From Candidatus Thiodubiliella endoseptemdiera (GTDB taxonomy: Bacteria > Pseudomonadota > Gammaproteobacteria > PS1 > Pseudothioglobaceae), in the NCBI GenBank assembly GCA_013416635.1, contig JACCHT010000001.1, forward strand, positions 930,001-994,000: DNA of 64,000 nt, in the 5' to 3' direction. The position numbers were made by a program, and so were the translations under genes. Shown here in pieces: positions 16,710 to 31,100 of the stretch (position 1 is the first letter of the stretch; the number at the start of each line of letters is the position of its first letter). Below the pieces are notes generated by a model, which saw only the letters and a list, made by a program, of their open reading frames with translations, made no database searches and had not been told where the DNA came from.

Positions 16710-19700
16710 TATTGATGGCGATGGTGATCTAGATTTGGTAGTGGGTGAGGTTATGGCACCCTTAAATACTATCAAAATACAGGCACTACTTCTAACCCTG
16801 CTTATGAAGCAAAAACTGGAGATAGTAATCCTTTTGATGCATTGATGTGGGAAATTTTTTGCACCAACCTAGCCGATATTGACGGCGATGGCGACCTGGA
16901 TTTGGTGGTGGGTAAGAATGATGCACCCTAAATATTACTACAATCAACAACCTTCTTCTGTAGATGGACAAGCGCCAACTCTAACAACACAAGCCAGCGT
17001 TATCTTGAGAAACCTCAGATTTAGTGCTTGACTTTGGTGAAAATATTAAAGCAGGTACGGGCAGTATTCTCATCAAGAATAATAGCGATGTAACAGTAGC
17101 AGCTATTAATATCGCTAGTGATACAAATAAATTTAGCATTACCAATGATAAACTTACTATGATGTATCAGCATTAGGTTTAACCAAAAAAACTTACCGTA
17201 GGCAGTTACTATTTAGAAATGAACTCTGGTGCTATAACGGATATGTCAGGCAACGATGCACTGGGTATTGCTAAAACACAACCAATGGGCATTTAAACCA
17301 CCGTCCTTACTACCGACATTGTTTGGGCAGGTGCCATGATAATTACATTAATAATAACGAAAAGATGCAACCACACTCTCAGGCAAAGCAACTGAATAGG
17401 TACTTTAACGATTACCAAAATTGAGTTTTTGAAGGTAGTAATACAGTAGGCACAGCAATAACTTCAGGATTACCAGCTGTTGCAGCTGACGGCACTTGGC
17501 ACTCGCACATTCTGCTATGCCATCTGAATTAGCGATGGAAAACCTACACGGCTGTAGTAACGCTTAGTATGGCACTAATTCAGCAATTAGCACTAGCACA
17601 GCAGTAACTTATGACACCATTAACCCAATCCAATCACGACCAATCCATGGACTTTAAGCGATATTCAGCAGGACAATCTGCTTTAAGGCAGGGATGTTAT
17701 CAGCCTAACACTGACAATAGCGAGACCTTGAAACTTATAACACCACAGGCTCTAAAGTGGTCATTGCAGGCAAAGACTTTGTTTTGGATAAAACTGCCTC
17801 TACAACTGCAGGTGATAAGAAACTGGTGTTTAAATATAGTGTTCGCTGGAGATAGCATTGCCGCTACAGACTTTGATATTGACAATCAACAAGCGATATT
17901 ACGCTAAATAATATAACAGATGTCGCAGGTAATGCACCAGTATTTACCGCTGATAGAGTAGTTTGGTGTGTTAGTATATTGAAAAACAGGTTCGGGCAAT
18001 AATCCTTTGAGGGTATTGATGTGGGATGTTCTGTCCAATCTGGCTGATATTGACGGCGATGGCGACCTAGATTTGGTGGTGGGTGAGGTAATGGCACCCT
18101 TAAATACTATCAAAATACAGGCACTACTTCTAGCCCTGCTTATGAAGCAAAACTGGAGATGACAATCCCTTTAATGGCATTATGTGGGAATTTTCACCAA
18201 CCTGCGATATTGACGGCGATGGCGACCTAGATTTGGTGGTGGGTGAGAAGAATGGCACCCTTAAATACTATCAAAATACAGCACTACTTCTACCCTGCTT
18301 ATGAAGCAAAAACTGGAGATGACAATCCTTTTAATGCATTGATGTGGGTATTTTCCACACACTGCTGATATTGACGGCGATGGTGACCTAGATTTGGTGG
18401 GGTGAGTTAGCACCCTTAAATACTATCAAAATACAGGCACTACTTCTAACCCTGCTTATGAAGCAAAAACTGAGATGCAATCCTTTAATGGCATTGATGT
18501 GGGTATTTTCCACACCAACCTTAGCTGATATTGATGGCGATGGCGATCTAGATTTGGTGTGGGTGAGTTTATGCACCTAAATACTATCAAATACAGGACT
18601 ACTTCTAACCCTGCTTATGAAGCAAAAACTGGAGATAGTAATCCTTTTAATAGCATTGATGTGGAATTTTTCGCCAACCTAGCCGATATTGACGGCGATG
18701 GCGACCTGATTTGGTGGTGAAGAATATGGCACCTTAAATATTACTACAATCAACAACCTTCTTCTGTAGATGGACAAGCCAACTCTAACAACACAAGAGC
18801 GTTATCTTAGAAAACCTCAGATTTAGTGCTTGACTTTAGTGAAAATATTAAAGCAGGTACGGGCAGTATTCTCATCAAGAATATAGCGATGTAACAGTAG
18901 CAACTATTAATATCGCTAGTGATACAAATAAATTTAGCATTACCAATGATAAACTACTATTGATGTATCAGCATTAGGTTTAACCAATAATAAACTTACC
19001 GTAGGCAGTTACTATTTAGAAATGAACCTGGTGCTATAACGGATATGTCAGGCAACGATGCACGGTATTGCTAAAGACACTAACCAATGGGCATTTAAAC
19101 CACCGTCCTTACTACCGACATTGTTTGGGCAGGTGCCGATGATAATTACATTAATAATAACGAGAAAGATGCAACCACACCTCAGGCAAAGCAACTGGAA
19201 TAGGTACTTTAACGATTCCAAAATTGAGTTTTTAAGGTAGTAATACAGTAGGCACAGCAATAACTTAGGATTACCAACTGTTGCAGCTGACGGCATTAGC
19301 ACTGCACATTTGCATCCATCTGAATTACCGATGGAAAACCTACCGGCTGTAGTAACGCTTTAATGGCACCAATCACCCAATTAGCAACAAGCGTAACTTA
19401 TACACCATTAACAACTCGACGCAATCCATGGACTTTGCTGATATTCCAGCAGGACAATCTGCTTTTAAGAGGTGTTCAGCTAACCTGACAATGAGCGAGA
19501 CCTGAAACTTTAACACCACAGGCTCTAAAGTGGTATGCAGGCAAGACTTTGTTTTGATAAAACGTCTACAACTGCAGGTGATAAGAAACTGGTGTTTAAT
19601 ATAGTGTTCAACTGAGATAGCTTGCCGCTACAGATTTGATTAGGACAACCCAAAACATATTTCGCTATTATAACGATGAATTGGGTAATCCCAGTATTTA

Positions 19701-22264
19701 CCGCTGATAGAGCAGGTAGTTGGCTAGCTTGAGATATTGAAAAACATTTAAAAAGGCAATAATCTTTGAGGTAAAATGATGTGATATGTTTTGCCAATCT
19801 TGGCTGATATTGACGGCGATGGCGACCTAGATTGTGGTGGGTGAGATATGGCACCTTAAATACTATCAAAATACAGGCACTACTTCTAACCCTGCTTATG
19901 AAGTAAAACTGGAGGTACAATCCTTTAATAGCATTGATGTGGGATTTATTCCAACCAACCTAGCCGATATTGACGGCGATGGCGACCTAGATTTGGTGGT
20001 GGGTGAGAGATGGCACCCTTAAATACTATCAAAATACAGGCACTACTTCTAACCCTGCTTATGAAGCAAAACTGAGATGACAATCCTTTTAATGGCATTG
20101 ATGTGGGGATTATTCCACACCAACCTTAGCCGATATTGACGGCGATGAGGACCTAGATTTGGTGTGGGTAGAGTATGGCACCCTTTAAATACTATCAAAA
20201 TACAGGCACTACTTCAACCCTGGCTTATGAAGCAAAACTGGATGAGCAACCTTTAATGGCATTGATGTGGGGTATTATTCACACCAACCTATGCGATATT
20301 GAAGCGATGGCGACCTAGATTTGTAGTGGGTGAGATTATGGCACCCTTAAATACTATCAAATATACAGGCACTACTTAACCCTACTTATGAAGCAAAAAC
20401 TGAGATAGAATCCTTTGAATGGCATTGATGTGGGAATTTTTCAACCAACCTAGCCGATATTGACGGCTGATGGACCTGGATTTGGTGGTGGGTAGAATGA
20501 TGCACCATTAAATATTAATTACAAATCAACAACCTTCTTCTTGTAGATGGACAAGCCAACTCAACAACACAGCCAGCGTTATCTTAAGGAAACCTCAGAT
20601 TTAGTGCTGACTTTAGTGAAAATATTAAAGCAGTACGGGCAGTATTCTCATCAAGAATAATAGCTATGCTACAGTAGCAACTCATTAATATCGCTAGTGA
20701 TACAAAAATTTAGCATTACCAATGATAAACTTACATTGATTATCAGCATTAGGTTAACCAATAATAAACTTACCGTAGGCAAGTTACTATTTAGAAATGA
20801 ACTGTGTGCTAAACGGTATATGTAGCAACATACGGTTTCTAAAAACAGCAACCATGGGATTTAAACATCGTCCTTACTACGACATTGTTTGGGCAGGTGC
20901 CGATGATAATTACATTAATAATAACGAGAAAGATGCAACCACACTCAGGCAAAGTAACTGAATGGTACTTATCTATTACAAATTGAGTTTTTGAAGCCTA
21001 GTAATTACAGTAGCACAGCAATTTGGATTCGTGCATGGTTAACTAAAACGGCACTTAGACTGCTGGCAAATACTGAGAATGCAATCTTAATGCTCGATGG
21101 AAAAACCTACACGGCTAGTAATTAGTGATGGCACCAATTCAGCATTAGCACTAGCACGCAGAACTATAATGACACCATTAACCAACCCCAATCACGACCA
21201 ATCCATGGATTAAGCGATATTCCCAGGACAATCTGCTTTTAAGCAGGCGATGTTATCAGCCTAACTGACAATGAGGAGACCTTGAAACTTAATAACACCA
21301 CAGGCTCTAAAGTGGCTTGAGGCAAAGACTTGTTTTGGATAAAACTCCTCTACAATGCAGGTGATAAGAAACTGGTGTTAAATATAGCGTTCAAGCTGGA
21401 GATAGATGCCGCTACAGACTTTGATGTTGACAATCCAACAAGATATACGCTAAATAATATAACAGATGTCGCAGTAATGCACCAGTATTACGCTGATAGA
21501 TAGTGGTGCTAAGCTTGGATATTGAAAAAAGGTTGGGAATAATCCTTTAAGGTATTGATGTGGGGATGTTTGCGCCAATCTGGCTGATAATTGAGCATGG
21601 CGACCTAGATTTAGTGGTGGGTGAGAGATATCACCCCTAAATACTATCAAAATACAGGCACTACTTCTAACCCTGCTTATGAAGCAAAACTGGAGACAAC
21701 CTTTCAATGGCATTAATGTGGAATTTCCAACCAACCCTAGTGATATTGACGGCATGGGACCTAGATTTGGTGGATGGGTGAAAGCATGGCACCCTTAAAT
21801 ACTATCAAAATACAGGCACTACTTTAAGCCCCTGCTATGAAGAAAAACTGGAGATGACAATCCTTTAATAGCATTGTAGTGGGGATATTTTCCAAACCAA
21901 CCTCCTGATATTGACGGCGATGGACTAGATTTGTGGTGATAGGTGAGTCATGGCACCCTTAAATACTATCAAAATACAGGCACTACTTCAACCCTGCTTA
22001 TGAAGCAAAAACTGGAGGTAGACAATCCTTTTAATGGCATTGATGTGGGATTTTCCACCCAACCCTAGCCTGATATTGACTGGCGATGGCGACCTAGATT
22101 TGGTGGTGGGTGAGATATGGCACCCTTAAATACTATCAAAATACAGGCACTACTTCTAACCCTGCTTATGAAGCAAAAACTGGAGATAGCAATCCTTTTA
22201 ATAGCATTGATGTGGGGATTTTCCACTAAGCCTAGCCGATATTGACGGCGATGGCGACCTAGAT

Positions 22265-22567
22265 TTGGTGGTGGGTGAGAAATGGACACCCTTAAATATT
22301 ATTACAATCAACAACTTTTCTGTAGATGGACAAGCGCCAACTCTAACAACACAAGCCAGCGTTATCTTAGAGGAAACCTCAGATTTAGTGCTTGACTTTA
22401 GTGAAAATATTAAAGCAGGTACGGGCAGTATTCTCATCAAGAATAATAGCGATGTAACAGTAGCAACTATTAATATCGCTAGTGATACAAATAAATTTAG
22501 CATTACCAATGATAAACTTACTATTGATGTATCAGCATTAGGTTTAACCAATAATAAACTTACCTAG
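22265..22567 (+). CDS. Open segment of copy 2: start of long linker after block 8
   Basis: A readable SbsA-type Ig-like domain (APTLTTQASVILEETSDL to LTNNKLT) in an otherwise heavily frame-broken stretch. The first 15 residues are out of frame because of an indel near 22287. Confidence 0.5.
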   Translation: MVVGEKWTPLNIITINNFSVDGQAPTLTTQASVILEETSDLVLDFSENIKAGTGSILIKNNSDVTVATINIASDTNKFSITNDKLTIDVSALGLTNNKLT

Positions 22568-23129
22568 GCAGTTACTATTTAGAAATGAACCCTGGTGCTA
22601 TAACGGATATGTCAGGCAACGATGCACTGGGTATTGCTAAAGACACAACAATGGGCATTTGAAACCATCGTCCTTACTACCGACATTGTTTGGGCAGGTG
22701 CCGATGATAATTACATTAATAATAACGAGAAAGATGCAACCACACTCTCAGGCACAGTAGCGGAGCAGGTACCTTTATCATTACTAAGATTGAATTTTTG
22801 AAGGCAGTAATTCAGTAGCCACAGTTCAAGTTTTGCCAACCATTGCGGATGACTAAACTGGACACTGGCACATTCTCAATATGCCATCTGAATTAGCCGA
22901 TGGAAAAACCTACACGGCTGTAGTAACGCTTAGTGATGGCACCAATTCAGCAAATTTGCACTAACACAGCAGTAACTTATGACACCATTAACCCAACCCC
23001 CAATCACGACCAATCCATGGACTCTAAGCGATATTCCAGCAGGACAATCTGCTTTTAAGCAGGCGATGTTATCAGCCTAACACTGACAATGAGCGAGACC
23101 TGAAACTTAATAACACCACAGGCTCTAAA

Positions 23130-23402
23130 GTGGTCATTGCAGGCAAAGACTTTGTTTTGGATAAAACTGCCTCTACAACTGCAGGTGATAAGAAACTGGT
23201 GTTTAAATATAGCGTTCAAGCTGGAGATAGCATTGCCGCTACAGACTTTGATATTGACAATCCAACAAGAGATATTACGCTAAATAATATAACAGATGTC
23301 GCAGGTAATGCACCAGTATTTACCGCTGATAGAGTAGTGTTGGCTAAGCTTGAGTATATTGAAAAAATAGGTTTGGGTAATAATCCTTTTGAGAGGTATT
23401 GA
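23130..23402 (+). CDS. Open segment of copy 2: Ig-like linker before block 9
   Basis: It encodes [12 protein letters not shown] through [16 protein letters not shown] and the block-opening GLGNNPFE. An extra G near 23393 breaks the frame. It carries NPTRDITL where most linkers have NPTSDITL; the same change appears in copy 6 at about 63805. Confidence 0.5.
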   Translation: MVIAGKDFVLDKTASTTAGDKKLVFKYSVQAGDSIAATDFDIDNPTRDITLNNITDVAGNAPVFTADRVVLAKLEYIEKIGLGNNPFERY

Positions 23403-26400
23403 TGTGGGGATGCTTCTGGCCAACCCTGGCTGATATTGACGGCGATGGCGACCTAGGATTTGGTGGTGGGTGAGAATAATGGCACCCCTTAAATACTATC
23501 AAAATACAGGCACTACTTCTAACCCTGCTTATGAAGCAAAAACTGGAGTAGCAATCCTTTTAATGGCATTGATGTGGGATATTGCCCACCAACCCTAGCC
23601 GATATTGACGGCGATGGCGACCTAGATTTGGTAGTGGGTGAGAATGGCAATAATACTATCAAAATACAGGCACTACTTAACCCGCTTATGAAGCAAAAAC
23701 TGGAGATGACAATCCTTTTAATGGCATTGATGGGGATTTTTCCTACCAACTTAGTGATATTGACGGCGATGGCGACCTAGATTTGGTGGTGGGTGAAGAT
23801 ATGGCACCCTTAAATACTATCAAAATACAGGACTACTTCTAACCCTGCTTATGAAGTAAAAACTGGAGGAAAATCCTTTTAATGGCATTGATGTGGGGTT
23901 ATTCCACACCAACCCTAGCTGATATTGATGGCGATGGCGACCTAGATTTGGTGGTGGGTAGAGTGATATGGCACCCTTAAATACTATCAAAATACAGGCA
24001 CTACTCTAACCCTGCTTATGAAGTAAAAACTGGAGAGCAATCCTTTTAATGGCATTGATGTGGATTTTCCGCACCAGCCTAGCCGATATTGATCGATGGC
24101 GACCTAGATTTGGTGGTGGGTGAGAATGAAAGGCACCCTTAAATATTATTACAATCAACAATCTTTTGTAGATGGACAAGCCCAACCTCAACAACACAAG
24201 CCAGCGTTATTTAGAGGAAACCTCAGATTTAGTGCTTGACTTTTAGTGAAAATATTAAAGCAGGTAGGGCAGTATTCTCATCAAGAAATATAGCGGTAAC
24301 AGTAGCAACCATTGATATCAAGCTAGTGATACAAATAAATTTAATTACCAATGTAAACTTACTATTGATGTATCAGCTTAGGTTTAACAACAATAAACTT
24401 ACGTACAGTTACTATTTAGAAATGAACCTGGTGCGTAACGGATAGAGTCAGGCAACGATCACTGGGTATTGCTAAAACAGCAACGCAATGGGCATTTGAA
24501 CATCGTCCTTACTACCGACATTGGTTTTGGGCAGGTGCCGATGATAATTACATTAATAAAAAACTTGAAAACTGCAAACACACTCTCAGGCAGAAGAGGA
24601 ACTGGTACCTATCTATTACTAAGATTGAATTTTTGAAGGCAGTAATTCAGTAGCCACAGCTTCAAGTCGGATTGCCACTATTGCGATGATAAAACTTGAC
24701 ACTGGCACATCCAATATGCCACTGATTAGCCGGTGGAAAAACCTACACGGCTGTAGTAACGCTTATAGTGATGGCACAATTCAGCAATTAGCACTAGCAC
24801 AGCAGTAACTTATGACACCATTACCCAACCCAATCACGACCAATCCATGGACTCTAAGCGATATTCAAGGAACCCCCTTTTAAGGAGGGATTTATCAGCC
24901 TAACACCTGACAATGAGGAGACCTGAAACTTAATAACACCACAGGCTCTAAAGTGGTCATTGCAGGCAAAGACTTTGTTTTGGGTAAAAATGCCCTACAA
25001 CTGCAGGTGATAGAAACTGGTGTTTAAATATAGCGTTCAAACTGGATAGCATTGCCGCTACAGACTTTGATATTGACAACCAACAAGAGATATTACGCTA
25101 AATAATAACAGATGTCGAGGGAATGCACCAGTATTTACCGCTGATAGAGTAGTGTTGGCAAGACGCTTTATATTGAAAAAACAGGTTCGGGCAATAACCC
25201 CTTTGGGGGTAGATGTGGGGATGCTTCTCCCCAACCCTGGCTGATATTACGGCGATGGCGACCTAGATTTGAGGGGGGAGAAAAAAGGCACCCTTAAAAC
25301 TATCAAAATACAGGCACTACTTCAGCCCTGTTTATGAAGAAAAAAACTGGAGGCAAAATCCAAGGCATTGATGTGGGATTATTCCTCACCAACCCCCACC
25401 GATTTGACGGCGATGGCGACCTAGATTTGTGGTGGGGAGCGTGAGGGCCCCCTTAAATACTATCAAAATACAGGCACTATTTTAACCCCCGCTTATAAAA
25501 AAAAACGGGAATGACAACCCTTTTTAAGGGCATTAGGGGGAATTTTTTCCCCCCAAAATTTGGATATTGATGGCGAGGTGATCTAGTTTTGGGTGGGGGT
25601 TTTATGGCACCCTTAAATATTATAAAAAATACAAGTTACTTCTAACCCTGTTTTGAAGCAAAACTGGATGACAACCCTTTTTTAATGGATTGATGGGATA
25701 TTTTTCCAAAACCAAACCTAGGATATTGAGGCGATGGCGACCTAGATTTGGGGTGGGGAGGTTATGGCCCCCTTAAATACTACAAAAAAAAGGCACTATT
25801 TTAACCCGCTTATGAAGAAAAAATTGAGATGACAACCCTTTAAGGGATTGATGGGGGGGATTACCCCACCAGTGGGATTATTCCTCACCAGCCCCTATGA
25901 TATTGATGGGATGGCGACCTAGATTTTGGGGGGGAGCAGAATGGCCCCCTTTTAAATATTATACAATCAACACCTTCTTCTGTAGATACTCAAGCCCCCC
26001 CCCAATCACGACCAATCCATGGATTTTAAGCAATATTCCAGCAGGACAATCTGTTTTTAAGACAGGCGATGTTATCACCAAACCCTGACAATGAGCGAGA
26101 CCTTGAAACTTAATAACACCACAGGCTCTAAATGGTCATTGCAGGCAAAGACTTTGTTTTGGAAAAACTGCCTTACAACTGCAGGGATAAGAAACGGGTT
26201 TAAATATAGGTTTCGCGGGAATACATTCCGCTACAGATTTTTGATATTGACAACCAAAAAGCGATATTACGCTAAATAATATAACAGATTCGCAGGTAAG
26301 CACCAGATTTACCGCGATAGAGTGGTGTGCCCAAAGACGCGAGTATATTAAAAAAACAGGTTCGGGCAATAATCCTTTGGGGGTATTAGTGGGAATGTTT

Positions 26401-27865
26401 TTTCCCAAACTTTGATATTGACGGCGATGGCGACCTAGTTTTGGGTGGTGGGGAGGTAAGGGCCCCAAAAACTATAAAAATACGGACTACTTCTACCCCC
26501 GCTTATGAAGAAAAAACTGTGGGTAAACCCTTTTTAATGGCATTGATGTGGTTTTTTTTCCCCAAACCCAAACCCCTGATATTGACGGCGATGGGACCTA
26601 GTTTTGGGTAGGGGGTAGAATGAGGGCCCTTAAATACTATCAAAATACAGGCACTACTTAACCCCCGTTATGAAGCAAAACGGGAGATGACAACCCTTTT
26701 TAATGGCATTGATGCGGGATATTCTTCCTCACCAACCTAGTCGATATTGACGGCGATGGGACCTAGTTTTGGTAGGGGGGAGAATGAGGGCCCCCTAAAT
26801 ACTACAAAATACAGGCACTATTTAAACCCCCGCAGGAAAAAAAAACGGGAGATGACAACCCTTTTTAATGGCATTGATGGGATATCTTCCTCACCAACCC
26901 TAGCCGATATTGAGGGATGGCGACCTAGATTTGGTGGTGGGGAGTTTAAGGCCCCCCCTAAATACATCAAAATCGGCACCTTAACCCGCTTATAAAGAAA
27001 AAACGGAGGAGCAATCCAATACTTGTGGGGCGTTATTCCGCACCAGTCCACGATATTGATGGGATGGCGACCTGCGGTGGGGGGTGGGCAGAGTGGTAAC
27101 AAATATTACTACAATCAAAAACCCTTCTTCTGAGAGGGACTTTCCCAACCTTTACAAAAAAAAACCAGCGATACCAAGTCTTACGACCCTTCAAATCTAT
27201 AATTGAGTTTTCTAAAAACATCAAAACAAATTGGCATTGTTGAAATCTGAATAGTGCAGAAAAGTTGTAACTATTAGCATTACTAATGCAATATTAGGGC
27301 ACAACACTCCCCTTTTAACCCAAGTAGTTTAACTTCAGGTGTTTATTACATCAAAAGGCATCGGCGTTATAATCCCCGGGAAATGACTTTGCAGGTAGAT
27401 AATCCCCTAAAACTTGGGATTTGATATATTTTATATCGGCACCGATAACGCCGATACTATAACGGTAGTGCGGTGACGATATTTAAAATGGCGGTGCGGC
27501 AACGATACTATAAATGGCGGTGCGGGCAACGATACTATAAAGGGCGGGCAGGCGGGATATTTTGTTTATGAAAGTACAGATAATGGCAAAACACCCATAA
27601 CGGTTTATAGGTGCTGGTGGCGAAAATTAGTTTTAAAAAAGATTTTATTATGTGGGTAACCGCGCACTTTTCAAATTGATAAAATATTACAGTGTCAGAT
27701 ACTGGAGGGGTAGTAAACTAACGATTGAGGGATGGCACGGTTACAGATGATGTTGTGTTTTGGTTATCAATCAAAGGGGTTTCGGTATTGGGGCTCCTCT
27801 ACTCCCGACACTTGGGGATTAGGGCCATAACTGATAATCTTATTCTTGTATAAAAGAAAACCCCA

Positions 27866-27892
27866 AAACCCCGCCTTATTTAGGCTTTTTTA
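27866..27892 (+). terminator. Degraded terminator after copy 2
   Basis: The sequence ccccgccttatttaggctttttt keeps the GCCT/AGGC inner stem, the loop and the T run of the terminator at 5677-5705. The outer GGG is missing, probably as consensus error. Confidence 0.65.
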
Positions 27893-28125
27893 TGGAAAAT
27901 ATCAACCAAAAATTTAAAAAAATTTAAAAAAACTTGAACGAAAAAAATTTTTTAATTGAAATAATAACAAAAGAAAATTTTTAAAAATTGGTTTTTAAAT
28001 TTTCCCCTTAGCGGGCTAAGGGGTTTTAAAAAATTTTAATTTTAAAAAAGTTTTTGTTTTACCCCTATTTATGAAAAAGGTTTATTTTTATAATAAAAAT
28101 TTAGTTATAAACCAAAGGACAATTC
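27893..28125 (+). promoter_or_regulatory. Leader region before copy 3 (long-type intergenic, degraded)
   Basis: Homologous to 5706-5963. A TTGAAC at 27934-27939 and the ribosome binding site region accaaaggac (28111-28120) are still visible, but A and T runs replace much of the rest. The start ATG has been lost from the consensus ('aattctagga' for 'aatctcatgccagga'). Confidence 0.45.
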
Positions 28126-31100
28126 TAGGACAAAAAAAAATACTTCATCAGCAAACCAACGGCTTTTCATCAACTGGGATTCCGATATCACCGGGGGTTG
28201 AATCTCAGGACAAGCATTAAAAGCATCTGGCAATAGTGGAACGATGCCGTCTATGAGGGCAAGGCACCAAATCCATGCAACAGGGCTTTCTTTAACAGGT
28301 GGAATGATTCAATTTATTTAACCCGGGACTTTTTAAAAACTACGAACAAACACTAGATGGCAATACCTACACCTTCAAAAGAATGTTAATTAAGGGACTG
28401 AATACCAAGAAGAAGTCTCCTTCAACCCTAATGGCGAAAGGGTTTACAAAAAGGGTTTTAAAATTGATATGGGGGTGAGGGGATTAAATTTTAAAAAAGG
28501 GGTTTTTAAAGAATTAATCCAGAATTTAAACAGTAGTCAACCCGGTTTGGGATTGGTTTAAAACAACAAGTCCAACCGCTAAAATTTTGGTTTTTACCTA
28601 ACCTTTACTTTTTATGAAAGTTTAAAAGATTTTGATATAAATGATATTACAGTTACAGGCGGTACAAAAGGTACTTTTTCCTCTGTTAATGGTAGTAAAT
28701 TCATACTTTTTGATAACCCTCCTGCAAACAGAAAGGCAAATAAGCCCGAGCCGTTTTCTGCTACTTAAAGTTAAACAGCACTAAAATCAGTTTGCCACAA
28801 TAATCAAAGTTTTTTTATACCAACCCCCCCTTTGATTATCAGCGATGCAAGCATCTTTTAACCCTTAAAAATGGCGATACAATCACCTATACCTTTATTT
28901 ATGAACGTAACAGGTTTTTATAAAAAATGTTATCAACATCGCAATGGTGCTATTAAGACAGGTACTGATTAATTGAGCACAACACCTGCTGATGCGGTAA
29001 AGTCTTTCCTTGACCGTTTAAAACCCCGGGACCAGATGTAGGCTTTAAATTAACGTTCAGTGTCTGCTAATCCGAATTACAACGGCGGGCAATGCTTACA
29101 GCACACAGCGGGGAAATAACGAGCAAGCATGACACCAAAAACCCCGGGGCAATTTGTGGAATTGCACCAATGCAAACTTAACATGACCTTTTAGAGGAGT
29201 TACAAAAAACACAGCAGGCAGTATTGTCATTTTTGATAAAGCCAACCCTACCTCTTTTTACGATTGATAACCGTAGTCTTGTGCCCCAAAAATATCACTA
29301 TTAATCCAGGTAGTGATTTTAGTCAATAAAATTACTATGTCAAAATTGATGCACCTTTTAAAAATAGCAGGTAATAAAATTTTGAGGGGATTGACAGCAA
29401 AAGTGGTTGGGGCTTTCTGGTTTTTTCCATTCACCACCACAGCAAATGGGGGGATGCAAGGGAACCGTTGGACAAGGATCAATCCCTGAATCTTGCACAC
29501 TTGCCATTCAAGGCCCTTAACAAATTCTGGCGGTGCAGCAGGCGTTGTTACTGTATTACATTTAAAGCAGCCAGTGGGCCAATGACAAGTTGTAGAACCA
29601 GTAACCCCCCCCCCTTTGCCTCTGCCATGGACCGGGAAAGGGCATTAGCCAATAGTAAAAAACCCCTTTTTGTCAGTGGGAGACCATACGATTGAGATAA
29701 ATTTATCTTCAGCAGGTGGTAAAAAGCCTGGCAATACCACCCCTGTTTTAATTGACACTGCGCCCCAATCATAACAAGCGGGGGTCAACCCCCCAACAGA
29801 TGGGCAATCGGGTTTAAGTGGGGATGTTATTGAGTTAACCATGACAACCAATGAAGTCCAAGCAATGCTACCAGTAGCAAAGGACCATTGGTTTAAAAGG
29901 GAAATTTACACTAGATACCGAAAAAAGGTGCCAAAACAGGGGGATCGTAGATGAGTTAAAACAATTATTCTTACTTAAATGTCAAAGTCATGATAGTATA
30001 ATAAAGCAGATTTTAGATTAAAAGAAAAATTTCCTTAAGGGGGCCGATGTAGCAGGTAAAATGGCCACCCCAGGATTATCCTTTTAAAGACCGTAATTTG
30101 ATGGTGTTGTCCAACTTTTAACATTAATAAACTGGGGGGGTATTTTAAACGCTATTGAAGACCAGCAATGGGATGTAACAGTTGCCAAACGGGGAAAAAC
30201 AATCAAGAAGTCTCCCGTTATTCCCAAAAAATTATAAGGGGTTGTTACAACAATAGTGCAACCTTTTTGTTCGACAGATTTAAACATTAACCCATGGACA
30301 AACTTACGCTATAAAGTCAATATAAAGATACTGCTGGTAACCCGGATAAAAAAAGGGATTTGTTGATAGGTTGACCCAACTGACCATTACTGCAATGAAG
30401 ACGCCCGCCGAAACATTTCTACCCAATCGCGGGTAGGTGCCGATGATAACTACTTTAAAGATAGTGAAAAAGACGCAACCGACCCCCCAGCAAAGTAACT
30501 GAATAGGTATTTAACGATTTCCCAAAATTGGTTTTTGAAGGTAGTAATACAGTAGGACAGCAAAACTTCGGATTACCATTTTTGCAGCTGACGACTTTGG
30601 CACTCCACATTCTGCTATGCCATCTGAATTAGCCGATGGAAAAAACCTACACGGTGTATAACGCTTAGTGATGGCACCAACAGCAATTAGCACCAGCACA
30701 GCAGTAACTTATGACACATTAACCCAACCCCAACACACCAATCCAGGGGCTTTAAGGTATTCCCGCAGGGCAATCTGCTTTAAGGAGGGATGTTATCACC
30801 TAACACTGAAAAAATGGGAGACCTTAAACTTAACACCACAGGCTCTAAAGTGGTCTTGAGGCAAAGACTTTGTTTTTTATAAAAACCGCCTCTACAACTA
30901 GGGATAAAAACGGTGGGTTTAAAAAAAGGGGCCGGAATAGATTCCGCACAGCTTTGATATTGAAATCCAAAAGCGATATTACCCAAATAATATAACAATG
31001 TCAGGGAATATAGATTTACCGCTGATAAGGGGGGACCGAAAGCTTAGATAGAAAAAAAAGGTTCGAATAACCTTTGAGGGATTTATGGGGTATGTTTTTG

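Larger units (their letters stand above)
13188..25235 (+). repeat. Tandem ~1.89-kb super-repeat: long linker plus five-repeat VCBS block, seven units
   Basis: The linker start 'caagcgccaactctaac' recurs at 13191, 15083 and 16969 and in degraded form near 18776, 20552, 22331 and 24178. The first interval is 1892 bp with one known lost base, so a true unit of 1893 bp (631 codons) is likely. Blocks 4-7 share the blade order N(V)SVP, NAASP or similar, YYSTP, YYSTP, xFFAP, which points to recent unit duplication. Later units look shorter because of base losses. Blocks 4-9 are inside; block 10 begins at the right end. Confidence 0.8.
5964..27853 (+). pseudogene. Copy 2: complete giant Ig-like/VCBS/RTX secreted protein gene (~21.9 kb), frame broken by indels
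   Basis: ATG 5964 follows a good ribosome binding site, and TAA 27851-27853 follows the conserved LITDNLILV tail, a span of about 7,300 codons. Order: N-terminal domain (residues 1-150), about nine Ig-like domains, then eleven blocks of five VCBS repeats starting near 9897, 11118, 12348, 14236, 16130, 17985, 19740, 21525, 23360, 25180 and 26355, then the RTX/secretion end (~27130-27853). Linkers between blocks run short, short, seven long, short. There is no Sec signal peptide, as expected for a type I substrate. To 16.1 kb only a handful of single-base indels break the frame (near 7668, 10102, 10398, 12560, 13928, 15825, 16120); beyond that they are dense. Neighbours are paralogues on both sides, with terminators before and after. 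Likely a surface or released adhesin or toxin-like protein; the ligand is unknown. Confidence 0.8.

Noticed and set aside
27900..28110. Small genes in the AT-rich gaps
   Set aside because: The gaps align with one another as degraded leaders and terminators; no frame with a ribosome binding site is conserved among them.
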